Shown in pieces: positions 1-9,187 of a stretch of DNA of 64,000 bases (position 1 is its first letter; every line of letters starts with the position of its first letter). The stretch spans positions 1 through 64,000 of the forward strand of contig JAJFKS010000005.1 of NCBI GenBank assembly GCA_021773115.1. Reading direction: 5' to 3'. Origin of the DNA: Woeseiaceae bacterium. Lineage in GTDB: Bacteria > Pseudomonadota > Gammaproteobacteria > Steroidobacterales > Woeseiaceae. A program made the position numbers and the translations under genes. The notes beneath the pieces were generated by a model. That model was not told the DNA's origin and ran no database searches. It saw only the letters and a list, made by a program, of their open reading frames with translations.

Positions 1-1
1 T

Positions 2-640
2 GGCCACGGTGATTCGGATAAACCCTATTCTGAATATAGCTATGACGAGATGTGCGGTGACATCGACATTTTGCTCAACGCCCTTGATCTTCACGAGGTT
101 ACCCTTGTCGGTTGGTCCATGGGTGCGGCGGTCGGTCTGAAATATGTGGCTGATTTTAACGATGATGGCCGCGTGACAAAGTTGGTGATGGTCGGGCCGG
201 CCACACCCCGGTTCCTCGCAACAGAGACTGAGCCGTTTGGGATGGATGCGGAGACCGCGCAAAGCTCATTGGAAGGGATGCGCGTTGCACTGCCAGAGAC
301 GATGGCCGCTTTCGCCGACGCCAATTTCCACCGCAGCGACATGGCCGCGACGACCAGCTGGTTTCTGTCGTTATGGCTAAAAATGCCGGCCTATGTTGGT
401 TACAAATACTTCAAGACTCTCCTGAACGAAGATTTGAGGAATAAGCTCGATAAGGTCAACCTGCCGACACTTATCTGTCATGGCCGACACGATCAGGTCT
501 GTCACCCCGGCTGGTCGGACTACATGCTCCCCCGGATTCCAAATTGCCGCCTGGTTTGGTTTGAAAACAGTGGCCACGCGTTGATGGTGGAAGAGCCAGA
601 CAAGCTCTCACAAGAACTGGCGGATTTCGTGACCGAATAA
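2..640 (+). CDS. alpha/beta hydrolase, 5' end outside the window
   Basis: Only the C-terminal 212 residues or so are present; the frame is open back to base 2, so the ATG at 50 is an internal methionine. The fragment begins in the oxyanion-loop region (GHGDSDKP), followed by the nucleophile elbow GWSMG, an Asp in GRHDQVCHP and a His in NSGHALMVEEP, which together form a complete Ser-Asp-His triad. The pattern is that of small soluble esterases, haloperoxidase-like or C-C hydrolases; the substrate cannot be read from the sequence. The gene stands alone, about 680 bases from the next one. Confidence 0.85.
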   Translation, partial: GHGDSDKPYSEYSYDEMCGDIDILLNALDLHEVTLVGWSMGAAVGLKYVADFNDDGRVTKLVMVGPATPRFLATETEPFGMDAETAQSSLEGMRVALPETMAAFADANFHRSDMAATTSWFLSLWLKMPAYVGYKYFKTLLNEDLRNKLDKVNLPTLICHGRHDQVCHPGWSDYMLPRIPNCRLVWFENSGHALMVEEPDKLSQELADFVTE

Positions 641-900
641 CGCCGAATTTAGTTGGATTCCCACCTGTTTCGGCGGGGCAGTGAACAAACAAAACGAATC
701 AAGCTGCACGAAATCCGACCGTTCCGCTGTATTTTTCCTGACAAAGGGCAATTCGTTGGCTGCGTTGATTCGTTATCACGATATTGAGGTGCTGCGACAG
801 ACGACCACGCGGCGAAATATACTTTTTCGGCAATTTTTTTGGCCACGAGCGTTTCCTAGAATTGCCTTAAGTTTCAATAATTTACAGCGTTAGAAGCCAA

Positions 901-980
901 CTGAAAATCCGCGTGTCGGTGGTTCAACCGAGGAGCAAAGCGACGACAGGCGCTTGCGCCCGTTCCGCCCCTGGCCACCA
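901..980 (+). repeat. tRNA-Phe 3'-half repeat, copy 1 (att-like), T-loop split by 35 nt
   Basis: The sequence starts in an anticodon loop (CTGAAAATCC, GAA anticodon), continues through the variable loop GTGTC and T-stem GGTGG, and ends in CCTGGCCACCA, all as in a bacterial tRNA-Phe. Bases 928-962 interrupt the T-loop. Removing them gives GGTGG-TTCAATT-CCGCC, a perfect five-pair T-arm with a 7-nt loop. The 5' half (D-arm, acceptor 5' strand) is absent. The insert contains the hairpin GGCGC-TT-GCGCC. The copy is direct-repeated at 17753, 24294 and 42075. Confidence 0.75.
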
Positions 981-1321
981 TTTCACATTGGCGTTACCCG
1001 GTCATGAAGACCCCCGGTCAGACGGAAACGGCTCCGTTGCGTTTTGAGGCTTGTTTAAAAGCCCCTGGGCTGACGTCGCCGATATTTCGGAACGAACTTG
1101 GTTGTGACTGTTCGGTATTGGTAGACACCGCCGTCAGGGGGAGGCGGCGAGATTACTGCGCCGAATTTTCACGGGTCAAACCTATTAAGACGCTCGGTGA
1201 GCGATGATCCGCCACCAGATATCAATTATTTTTTCTCGCGTATTTTTTGGAGCCTTACGCATTTGCGACGCCGGTCTTACCGGCGTAATGTGCTTGTTTG
1301 TTTTGCGACTCTTACCGCTAA
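981..1321. other. intergenic region before the sigma factor gene
   Basis: Together with 641-900 this is about 680 bases without a convincing gene. Short open frames exist on both strands but none resembles a protein family. Apart from the repeat at 901-980 the only structure I see is a small inverted repeat around 1271-1285 (CGCCGGTCTTACCGGCG) about 40 bases upstream of the sigma factor start, which could be a regulatory hairpin. Confidence 0.4.
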
Positions 1322-1852
1322 ATGGCGCAAAAAAACGAACACATCCCGTACGCCGAAGAGGCCTTGCTTGCGCAGTGGGCGCGCGAGTTTCGTTTGCCAC
1401 TGATTCGTTTTTTTCAAAAACGAGTTCCAGCGACAATTGAGCCAGAGGACCTCGTTCAAGAGGTGTTCGTGCGACTTGCCCGGCGCGCCGATTTGGCGAC
1501 GATAGAGCGTGTCGACGGTTATCTGTTTCAAACAGCCGCGAACGTACTTGCGGACCGCTATCGTAAGGATGCCCGCAAGCCCGATGTCATCGAATCTTAC
1601 GACGAATCAGTTCATGGTGAGGTGGTTTTGACGCCGGAGCGCGTCTTAATGGATAAGCAAGAACTTAACGATCTTATCCAGGGTCTGTATGCGCTTCCGG
1701 AACGCACACGGCATATCTTTGTGCTGTATCACTTTGAGAATATCCGGCAAACGGAGATCGCGAGACGCTTCGAGATGCCAATCAGTACAGTGGAAAAACA
1801 CATGGCGCGCGCCAACAAATTGTTGCTGCGACGCTTGGGACGAAAACGGTGA
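1322..1852 (+). CDS. FecI-like ECF RNA polymerase sigma factor
   Basis: This 176-residue protein has the two-domain layout of ECF sigma factors. Region 2 carries EPEDLVQEVFVRLARR near residues 40-56 (promoter -10 recognition and core binding). A C-terminal region 4 helix-turn-helix, TEIARRFEMPISTVEKHMARA, lies near residues 142-162. The next gene is a FecR-type anti-sigma factor overlapping by 4 bases and then an STN-domain TonB receptor, the textbook layout of cell-surface signalling. It should direct transcription of the receptor, and possibly the peptidase operon behind it, when the receptor is occupied. Confidence 0.92.
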   Translation: MAQKNEHIPYAEEALLAQWAREFRLPLIRFFQKRVPATIEPEDLVQEVFVRLARRADLATIERVDGYLFQTAANVLADRYRKDARKPDVIESYDESVHGEVVLTPERVLMDKQELNDLIQGLYALPERTRHIFVLYHFENIRQTEIARRFEMPISTVEKHMARANKLLLRRLGRKR

Positions 1853-2889
1853 GTAACACCTTGGGAAAGAGCACACTGAAAGACGCGGCCGATTGGGATG
1901 CACGCTTGCGCGCACCGGATTGCAGTGACGCAGAACGCGACGCATTCAAGCGCTGGCGTCAGGATTCGCCGGAAAATCAGCAGCAGTTTGATGACTTACA
2001 AACGCTGCTTGGTGGTCTTCGGTCTGCGCACGAAGCACCGGAGATTCGTTCCATGCGCGAGGTGGCTCTAAACGCCGCGACATCACTGGCCAGACAGAAA
2101 TATTCTGCCAAAAACTGGGGGCTTGGTATAGCCGCCGCTGCCAGCGTACTTGTTGCCGCGCTATTTCTTACACACATTCGCGAAGTAGACTATTTGACCT
2201 CGGGGCAAGACTCGGGACCGTCATATGCAACGGCGGTGGGCGAACGTTCTACAACGAATCTAGCCGATGGCACCATCGCTATCCTGAATACGAACACGCG
2301 TGTACGAGTCGACTACTCCGAGCAAGAGAGACGGGTCCTGCTGTTGCAAGGGCAGGCTCTCTTCGAGGTCGCAAAGGATGCGGATAGACCATTTGTTGTT
2401 GTCGCTGGAGAACAGCACATCACTGCGATTGGCACCGTGTTTGACGTTCGATTAGATGGCCAGGATGTGCAGGTCACACTTGTGGAGGGTGTAGTGGAAG
2501 TGATGGCAGACGCACCGTTAGGCACCAACCTTCATGGCCCTTCCACGCAATCGACAGCGGTACGTCTCACCGCGGGTCAGCAATTGCTAACGACCGCATT
2601 GGCGTCGACGAATGCGCCGAAAATTGAAGAGACTGATGTTGAGAACGCCACCATTTGGCGGGAAGGGCGCGCGTACTTTAAAGATGCGCCACTTGCCGAG
2701 GTAGTTGCTGAGATGAATCGCTACAGTACGACAGAGATCGTGCTGGATCGAACGGTGTTGGGCATGCAGGGGATCAACGGAATGTTCCGCACCGGGCAGC
2801 AAGCGAATTTCGCGGAGGCGTTGCAGACGTACTATCCATTAAGAGCAGAGCGTGTCTCGGAAAACCGAATCCTATTAAAAGCGGAGTGA
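1849..2889 (+). CDS. FecR-type anti-sigma factor / transmembrane sensor
   Basis: The GTG start overlaps the sigma-factor stop (GTGA), implying translational coupling. The N-terminal ~50 residues (AADWDARLRAPDCSDAER...) match the cytoplasmic DUF4880 domain that binds the sigma factor. A single membrane helix follows at about residues 88-109 (WGLGIAAAASVLVAALFLTHI). The periplasmic FecR domain comes next (RVLLLQGQALFEVAKDADRPF), and a C-terminal DUF4974-like part contacts the receptor's STN domain. Length of 346 residues is usual. It should hold the sigma factor inactive until the receptor signals. Confidence 0.92.
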   Translation: MSNTLGKSTLKDAADWDARLRAPDCSDAERDAFKRWRQDSPENQQQFDDLQTLLGGLRSAHEAPEIRSMREVALNAATSLARQKYSAKNWGLGIAAAASVLVAALFLTHIREVDYLTSGQDSGPSYATAVGERSTTNLADGTIAILNTNTRVRVDYSEQERRVLLLQGQALFEVAKDADRPFVVVAGEQHITAIGTVFDVRLDGQDVQVTLVEGVVEVMADAPLGTNLHGPSTQSTAVRLTAGQQLLTTALASTNAPKIEETDVENATIWREGRAYFKDAPLAEVVAEMNRYSTTEIVLDRTVLGMQGINGMFRTGQQANFAEALQTYYPLRAERVSENRILLKAE

Positions 2890-3003
2890 GGGCAATAACG
2901 ATCACAGATTGGTAATTAGCTGGCGGATCGCCTGAAACATGACGTCTTAATGGTTGACGGCCGATTAATAGGCCGAATCCAAGTCATCAAAATGGGGGGC
3001 GTC

Positions 3004-6000
3004 ATGTTTCAGACGATCGTTGTAAGACCAGCCATAATAATTTTGCGCAGTATCATTATCACCTCGCTAGTACTGAGCAGCGCCTTCGGCGCTGACGAGG
3101 TAATCGCAGACCCGGTCAAGTTCGATATCGACGGACAGCCACTCGGAAGTGCGCTTCATCAATTCGCACGCCAGAGTGATCGGGAGATTCTCTTTTCTAC
3201 CGAAGTCGTCAAGAACAAAGACGCACAATTGGTAGTGGGAACTTACGAGCCCGAGGACGCATTAAAATTATTGTTGGCCGATACCGGCCTCGAATATGCT
3301 GTCACAGCGAACGATACTATCCTCGTGACCGACGAGGATCAGGAGCCGGGAAAACACCAGCCGGCGTCGAGTCAGGTGCTGATGGCACAAAACCAGACGT
3401 CGGCGAAGCAGAACCAAACGACGAGCAACAATAACCCCACAGCAGCGACTCTTGAAGAGGTCGTTGTAACTGGGTCCAGGATCGCCCGCAGTGGTACCGA
3501 CACTCCGACCCCTGTGACGGTGATTGACGCGAGGGCGATGGCGCTTAGCGGCGATGTTCGACTGGCCGACATTCTAAATGAAATGCCAGCGATCCGAGCG
3601 ACCCAAACAGCAGGCAACGTGAATACAACCGATGACGCGCAGGAAGCTGGAACGAATTTTTTGAATCTCCGCGGCTTGGGCATAAATCGTACCCTGGTGC
3701 TGATTGATGGCAGGCGACATGTAGGTAGCCGAACGGGCAGTGCGGCTGTCGATATCAATACGATTCCGAGCTCAATGATAGAGCGCATCGAAGTGATCAC
3801 TGGCGGCGCGTCAGCCGTGTACGGCGCAGATGCCGTATCCGGCGTGGTGAATCTGATCACAAAGAAAAACTTTGAAGGATTGGCTTTCGACAGCCAGATC
3901 GGCGTCGCCGGGGACGGCGACGCAGAACGGTATCTTCTAAGCGTCAGTGGCGGATCCAATATTAGTGGCGGTCGAGGCAATGTCTATTTCAACGCCAGCT
4001 GGGACCGCTCGGAGGCCGCGAATGCTTCGGAGCGTGGCTGGGCGAGGCGAAACGCCAGGTTCGCGCCAAACCCAAATGACACTGGCCCGAACGACGGAAT
4101 CCCGGATCAAATTCTTTTCGACAATACAGGATTTATCGGCACTCCAGCCGCGGGCCAGGTTGTCGGCCCAAACGGCGAACTGTTCCGAGCCGATGGAGGA
4201 CCCTTTACGTTTGATGCCAGCGGAATTCTCGTCCCTCAGGATGAAGGCCTGCTTGTTCTCCCCTTCCTCAGCCAGGGTGGCGATTTTGTGGACCTCTCGC
4301 AATTCGACTTATTGGCAGTACCGATAGAGCGTCGAATTCTCGCGGGCGGTGTGACCTTCGATATTACGGATTCAATAGAGTTTTTCGCGGATGGAAAAGT
4401 AGCAAAAACCGAGGCCAGAACCTCGGGCCAACCAACGTTCAATTTGGGCTTCGATTTGTCGAGTGCCGGTATACCCGGCGCGTTCATACTTAGCGACAAC
4501 CCGTTCGTCCCACAAGATCTTCGAGATATTCTGGCTGGCGACCCCTCGGATCCAGCCGATGATCTACCAGGTTTTTTCGTGGGACGAACGAATGTCGATC
4601 AAGGAGGGCGTGCGTCCCACTCAGATCGAGTCACGTCTCAACTCTACACCGGGTTTCGCGGTCAAATTAGCGATTCCATGGACTTTTCCGTGCACTATCA
4701 ATGGGGGCAAGCGGACAACACCACCGAATTTATCAATGAGCGCATCAATAGCCGTTTCTTACAGCAGATTGACGTTATCGATGTGAATGGAGTGCCCGTG
4801 TGCCGGGACCCGTCCGGAGGCTGCGTACCGCTCAACATTCTCGGACCGCAAGCCGCAATACCTGAGGCGCTGGCATTCAGCCAGGTGGATTTTGTTACCG
4901 AAGGCCGGCTGACGCAGCAGGTCCTGAGTGCGGCACTGACCGGCCAAACCGGCTTCGAGTTGCCTGGCGGCCCGATCGGATTCGCGATTGGTGCCGAATA
5001 TAGAGAAGAGAAGTCGAGTACCGAAGAGGGTTTCATCCGGAATACAGGCGCGATATTTGGTATCGCACCGGTTGATGACACGATCGGAACTTTTGATGTC
5101 AGCGAAGTTTTCGCCGAAGCTCGATTGCCGCTACTGAAAGACGCAGTAATGGCGAGGGAACTGAATTTTGATGTTGCCGCACGCTACGCAGATTACTCAA
5201 CCATTGGCACCGCTACAACCTGGAAGGTTGGGCTGGATTGGTTGCCCAGTGACAGCATACGGGTTCGAGGGACAATATCCGAAGCAGTGAGAGCGCCAAA
5301 CATTGGTGAGTTGTTTGCCGCGGTTGAGCAATCCAATCAGTTCATTAGTGATCCATGCGACGCAGATTTCATCGCCAGTGGCAGTTCAAACCGAGCAACA
5401 AACTGTGCCGCTTTGGGGCTTGCGCCGGATTTTCAGTCGACGTCGGAGGCATTTACACGGGCAGTATTTTCAGGCGGAAATGCAAATCTGGAGGAAGAAC
5501 AGGCGGATACAATTACGTTCGGCGTGATACTAACACCGAAATTTTTGGAGGGGCTCAGTCTGACGATTGACTACTGGGATATTGAAAACAACGATGCTAT
5601 CAATAGCTTCCCCGCACAAGCCGTCGCCAATGGCTGTGTGGATGCCGCCAACATTAATAATCCACTGTGTGAATCAATTACACGTGGCACGGATGGCAAC
5701 ATTACAACTGTATCCAGCCAGCTCATCAATATTGCATCCTTTGAGGCTTCGGGTATCGACGTTGAGGCTCGCTACTTGTGGGGCCTGAATTCCGGCGATA
5801 CCGTAGATTTCTCCCTGGTAGGCACCTACCTCGACAAGCTGGATTTCTTTGCCCAGGAGGGGCAGGGTGAACCGGATCGTGAAGCCGGAGAGTTAGGAGA
5901 CCCAGAGATTCAGTTTAATTTACGTGCAACCTACACGCGAAATAACCTTGATGTAAGCCTGGAGCAGCGCTTCTTCTCAAGCATGGATTTCGATCTTGGG

Positions 6001-6237
6001 GAGAGTAGCGAACTAAGAGCACCCAAAGATACCGGTGACCAGTGGTACACAGACGTTCAAGCACGCTACGGCATCGGAGACTCGTTACGTCTATTCGTAG
6101 GAATAAACAACCTGTTTGACAACGAGCCTCCCGCTATTGCTTTGGTGCCAGAAACACGCGCCTTCGGCGATGACGCGATCATCTACGATCAGCTTGGGCG
6201 ATACCTCTACGCAGGTTTTCGCTACGATCTTTTCTAA
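3004..6237 (+). CDS. TonB-dependent receptor with STN signalling domain
   Basis: This is an outer-membrane receptor of about 1,077 residues. I chose the ATG at 3004 because a GGGGGG run lies 6-7 bases upstream and a signal peptide follows directly; the frame is open from 2950. An STN domain (FDIDGQPLGSALHQFARQSDR...) occupies roughly residues 40-95, as in transducing receptors such as FecA. The plug follows (EEVVVTGSRI; TLVLIDGRRHV; IERIEVITGGASAVYGADAVSGVVNLITKK), then a long barrel ending in an aromatic residue (YAGFRYDLF). The STN domain matches the FecI/FecR pair just upstream. The downstream peptidase, oligopeptide transporter and glutaminase suggest a peptide-like ligand, which is inference. 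Confidence 0.93.
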   Translation: MFQTIVVRPAIIILRSIIITSLVLSSAFGADEVIADPVKFDIDGQPLGSALHQFARQSDREILFSTEVVKNKDAQLVVGTYEPEDALKLLLADTGLEYAVTANDTILVTDEDQEPGKHQPASSQVLMAQNQTSAKQNQTTSNNNPTAATLEEVVVTGSRIARSGTDTPTPVTVIDARAMALSGDVRLADILNEMPAIRATQTAGNVNTTDDAQEAGTNFLNLRGLGINRTLVLIDGRRHVGSRTGSAAVDINTIPSSMIERIEVITGGASAVYGADAVSGVVNLITKKNFEGLAFDSQIGVAGDGDAERYLLSVSGGSNISGGRGNVYFNASWDRSEAANASERGWARRNARFAPNPNDTGPNDGIPDQILFDNTGFIGTPAAGQVVGPNGELFRADGGPFTFDASGILVPQDEGLLVLPFLSQGGDFVDLSQFDLLAVPIERRILAGGVTFDITDSIEFFADGKVAKTEARTSGQPTFNLGFDLSSAGIPGAFILSDNPFVPQDLRDILAGDPSDPADDLPGFFVGRTNVDQGGRASHSDRVTSQLYTGFRGQISDSMDFSVHYQWGQADNTTEFINERINSRFLQQIDVIDVNGVPVCRDPSGGCVPLNILGPQAAIPEALAFSQVDFVTEGRLTQQVLSAALTGQTGFELPGGPIGFAIGAEYREEKSSTEEGFIRNTGAIFGIAPVDDTIGTFDVSEVFAEARLPLLKDAVMARELNFDVAARYADYSTIGTATTWKVGLDWLPSDSIRVRGTISEAVRAPNIGELFAAVEQSNQFISDPCDADFIASGSSNRATNCAALGLAPDFQSTSEAFTRAVFSGGNANLEEEQADTITFGVILTPKFLEGLSLTIDYWDIENNDAINSFPAQAVANGCVDAANINNPLCESITRGTDGNITTVSSQLINIASFEASGIDVEARYLWGLNSGDTVDFSLVGTYLDKLDFFAQEGQGEPDREAGELGDPEIQFNLRATYTRNNLDVSLEQRFFSSMDFDLGESSELRAPKDTGDQWYTDVQARYGIGDSLRLFVGINNLFDNEPPAIALVPETRAFGDDAIIYDQLGRYLYAGFRYDLF

Positions 6238-6328
6238 AAAAACCACGCCCAATTACTTAACACCCATCGCAGCGCCGCCAGAACCTAACTGACACGCTGC
6301 GGCGGGCAGGCGAGTTGAGCAAAAGCAA

Positions 6329-7372
6329 ATGAAACTCGATGAATCCTACCTGCTTGGCAGGCTTGAAAAGATGTTGGCGATACCATCTCCCGTTGGTTAC
6401 ACCGACGAGATAGTGGCCTATGTCGAGGAAGAGCTTGCCGCAGTAGACGTGCCGTTTTTTAGGAGTCGGCGCGGAACATTGGTTGCGACGCTCGATGGAA
6501 CGGTGCGCGAATCGGACCGCGTGATTGCGGCGCACCTGGACACCCTTGGTGCAATGGTCACGCGCATCAAGGCTAATGGACGCCTGAAATTGACTCCGCT
6601 TGGTAGCTGGTCCGCACGTTTCGCCGAAGGAGCACGGGTTACCGTACTCGGCCGTGAGAAGACACAGACACACCGTGGTTCGATCCTGCCGCTGCGATCA
6701 TCGGGTCATGTCTTTGGCGATTCTGTCGATGAGTTACCGATCAGTTGGGAAAATGTCGAGCTTAGGATTGATGCGACTTGCAGCAGTGCTCAGCAGGCGC
6801 ACGACCTTGGAATATGTGTTGGCGATATCGTAGCGGTAGATTCTAAACCCGAGTTCTTGCCGAGCGGGCATATTGTTTCCCGGCATTTGGACGACAAAGC
6901 AGGAGTCGCTTGTTTGTTGACGGCAATTCACATGCTGCGGCAGCAAACGAAAACTCTTCCAGTTGAGTGTCATCCGATATTTACGTTGTCAGAGGAAGAA
7001 GGATGCGCTGCGGGACACGCACCAGACCAGCACGTCGGCGAATTTGTCAGCGTCGACATCGGGCCGGTCGCTGAAGAGCAAAATTCGTCAGAACATGCCG
7101 CGAATATTTGTATTAAGGATGCTAGTGGCTCCTACGATTCAACATTGACCAATCAGCTCATCAATATTTGCACGAACGCTCACATCGATTTTCGCACTGA
7201 CGTTTATCGTTACTACCGTAGCGATACAAACTCCGCGATCGTTGCAGGAAATGATCTACGTCATGCCTTGATCGCCTTTGGAACGGAATCGACACATGGC
7301 TACGAACGGACGCACATTGACTCACTTCTTGCCGTTACAAAACTGCTCGTCAACTACATGCTAAGTGAATAG
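6329..7372 (+). CDS. M42-family metallo-aminopeptidase
   Basis: This 347-residue protein has the dinuclear-metal layout of M42 (glutamyl aminopeptidase/cellulase M family) enzymes. It shows a His-x-Asp in AAHLDTLGAMV near residue 72, the bridging Asp in RHLDDKAG near 190, the catalytic Glu pair in LSEEEG near 227, Asp in SVDIGP near 247, and His in STHGYERTH near 328. No signal peptide is seen, so it is cytoplasmic. It starts 91 bases after the receptor and is followed 18 bases later by an OPT transporter and then a glutaminase, so it probably hydrolyses imported short peptides. Some M42 proteins accompany NAGGN osmoprotectant synthesis, but none of those partner genes is here. Confidence 0.88.
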   Translation: MKLDESYLLGRLEKMLAIPSPVGYTDEIVAYVEEELAAVDVPFFRSRRGTLVATLDGTVRESDRVIAAHLDTLGAMVTRIKANGRLKLTPLGSWSARFAEGARVTVLGREKTQTHRGSILPLRSSGHVFGDSVDELPISWENVELRIDATCSSAQQAHDLGICVGDIVAVDSKPEFLPSGHIVSRHLDDKAGVACLLTAIHMLRQQTKTLPVECHPIFTLSEEEGCAAGHAPDQHVGEFVSVDIGPVAEEQNSSEHAANICIKDASGSYDSTLTNQLINICTNAHIDFRTDVYRYYRSDTNSAIVAGNDLRHALIAFGTESTHGYERTHIDSLLAVTKLLVNYMLSE

Positions 7373-7390
7373 TCTCCCACTGGAGCGCTC

Positions 7391-9187
7391 ATGAACCGAG
7401 ATGGTCCGGAACTAACAATTCGTGCCGTAACTACGGGTATCGTTCTTGGCTTGCTATTGACGCCTTGCAATATTTACACGGGGCTAAAGATCGGGTGGTC
7501 CTTCAACATGTCGATTACAGCGGCATTGTTGAGTTTCGGATTCTGGAAGCTGATGCACGAACTCTCTATGGCGCGCCCATGGGGTATTTTAGAGAGCAAT
7601 ATCAATCAAACCACCGCGTCATCGGCCGCATCGATTATTTCAGGCGGACTTGTGGCGCCAATTCCTGCATTGACCTTGGTGAGCGGCATCCAATTGCCGT
7701 GGTTTCAGCTAATAGCCTGGGTTTTCTCGGTGAGCTTTCTCGGTATTTGGCTGGCTTATTTGCTTCTCAATCCATTCTTGGTGCGCGCGTCGTTACCACT
7801 TCCGGCAGGCGTCGCCACTGCACATGTTCTTAAAGATATTTTTGCCAAGGGACGCGAAGCAGTGCTTCGTGTCTACGCGCTTGGGTCGTCGGCAGTAGTC
7901 GCCGCCGGTATCAAGTTGGTTGATGCCTATTGGTTTAGAATGCCGCGACTCAGTTTGCCGATAGCGTTTCCCGCTCACGGTGCAGCGGCGAGCAAGGTCA
8001 GTGTGATTGGGTTGAAGAACCTCACTGTTTTCCTGGATCCCTCGCCACTGTTGCTGGGTTTCGGTGCCATTATTGGTATCCGCATTGGTCTGTCCTTGTT
8101 GCTGGGAGCGCTGCTTGCGTGGGGCATACTGGCACCGTGGATCTTGGCGAATGGCTGGGCCTCTGTGGGTGGCCTGTCCCCTGATGCCAGCTGGTTCGCG
8201 GAATTGGTCGAGTGGTTATTGTGGCCTGGTGTAGCGTTGATGGTGTGCGCTTCTGTCACGTCATTCGGACTGCTCTTTGTCGGGCGTAAGCGACCAGACA
8301 AAAGAGGATCGCGGGGACTACCTGAGGATCGGCCGAACGACCCGGATCACGAGAGTGGCTTGCCAGAATACCGAGGCAATCGACTGACATTCGCCGGTCT
8401 GATTATCGCGAGTGTTCTCGTAGTTACAATGCAGGTCGTCTTATTCGACACCAGCTGGTGGATCGCTCTGATCGCGGTCCCTATGGCCCTGGTATTGGCC
8501 GTGGTCGCGGGGAGGGTTGTGGGCGAGACCGGAATTCCACCGATAGGCGCGATTGGTCAGGTCTCTCAACTCAGTATGGGAATGATCGCTTCGGGAAACC
8601 CCGTTGCTAACCTAAGCACGGCAAATGTGGCTGGTGGTACAGCCGGGCAGTGTGCCGACCTGCTAAATGACTTCAAGGTGGGTCGACTAATAGGGGCCAG
8701 TCCGATACGCCAGGTTATCGCTCAATGCTTCGGTGTTTTGACAGGTAGCGTAGTTGGCAGCCTCGTTTACCTTGCATTGATCCCCGACCCGGCGAGTATG
8801 TTGATCACACCAGAGTGGCCCGCGCCAGCAGTTGTGACCTGGAAAGCGGTAGCCGAAACGATGCAGAACGGCTTTAACGCGATACCAGGACACGCTCGAA
8901 TCGCGATACTTGTTGGTGGCGTTGCTGGTGTTATTCTGGCGATCGCCGATCGCCTGGCACCACACCGAATAAGGCTATTGCTGCCAAGCGCGCCAGCCTT
9001 GGGCCTGGCCTTCGTCATCCCTGCATCAATTTCGATCGCCATGTTCTTGGGCTCTTTCATCGCTGTTCTGCTCGAACGATTTGCGTTTTCCTGGTCACAG
9101 AGATTCCTCATCGCTATCGCTTCTGGCTTTGTTGCCGGTGAGAGTATCGCCGGTGTTGGCGCGGCAATACTGCAGGTATGGTTTTGA
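7391..9187 (+). CDS. OPT-family oligopeptide transporter
   Basis: This integral membrane protein of 598 residues has about 14 hydrophobic segments. The N-terminal signature NIYTGLKIGWSFNMSITAALL is characteristic of OPT-superfamily carriers, which move small peptides or metal-chelate/peptide conjugates into the cytoplasm by proton symport. A charged cytoplasmic loop lies at about residues 298-325 (GRKRPDKRGSRGLPEDRPNDPDH, in part). It lies 18 bases after the M42 peptidase, and its stop overlaps the glutaminase start (TGATG), so the three genes are one transcription unit. Confidence 0.9.
   Translation: MNRDGPELTIRAVTTGIVLGLLLTPCNIYTGLKIGWSFNMSITAALLSFGFWKLMHELSMARPWGILESNINQTTASSAASIISGGLVAPIPALTLVSGIQLPWFQLIAWVFSVSFLGIWLAYLLLNPFLVRASLPLPAGVATAHVLKDIFAKGREAVLRVYALGSSAVVAAGIKLVDAYWFRMPRLSLPIAFPAHGAAASKVSVIGLKNLTVFLDPSPLLLGFGAIIGIRIGLSLLLGALLAWGILAPWILANGWASVGGLSPDASWFAELVEWLLWPGVALMVCASVTSFGLLFVGRKRPDKRGSRGLPEDRPNDPDHESGLPEYRGNRLTFAGLIIASVLVVTMQVVLFDTSWWIALIAVPMALVLAVVAGRVVGETGIPPIGAIGQVSQLSMGMIASGNPVANLSTANVAGGTAGQCADLLNDFKVGRLIGASPIRQVIAQCFGVLTGSVVGSLVYLALIPDPASMLITPEWPAPAVVTWKAVAETMQNGFNAIPGHARIAILVGGVAGVILAIADRLAPHRIRLLLPSAPALGLAFVIPASISIAMFLGSFIAVLLERFAFSWSQRFLIAIASGFVAGESIAGVGAAILQVWF

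Noticed and set aside
901..980. Functional tRNA-Phe gene
   Set aside because: Only the 3' half is present and the T-loop is interrupted; no D-arm or acceptor 5' strand precedes it.
3372..3980. 202-codon minus-strand open frame
   Set aside because: It lies entirely within the TonB receptor gene on the other strand, has no recognisable domain, and its composition is the shadow of the receptor's codon use.
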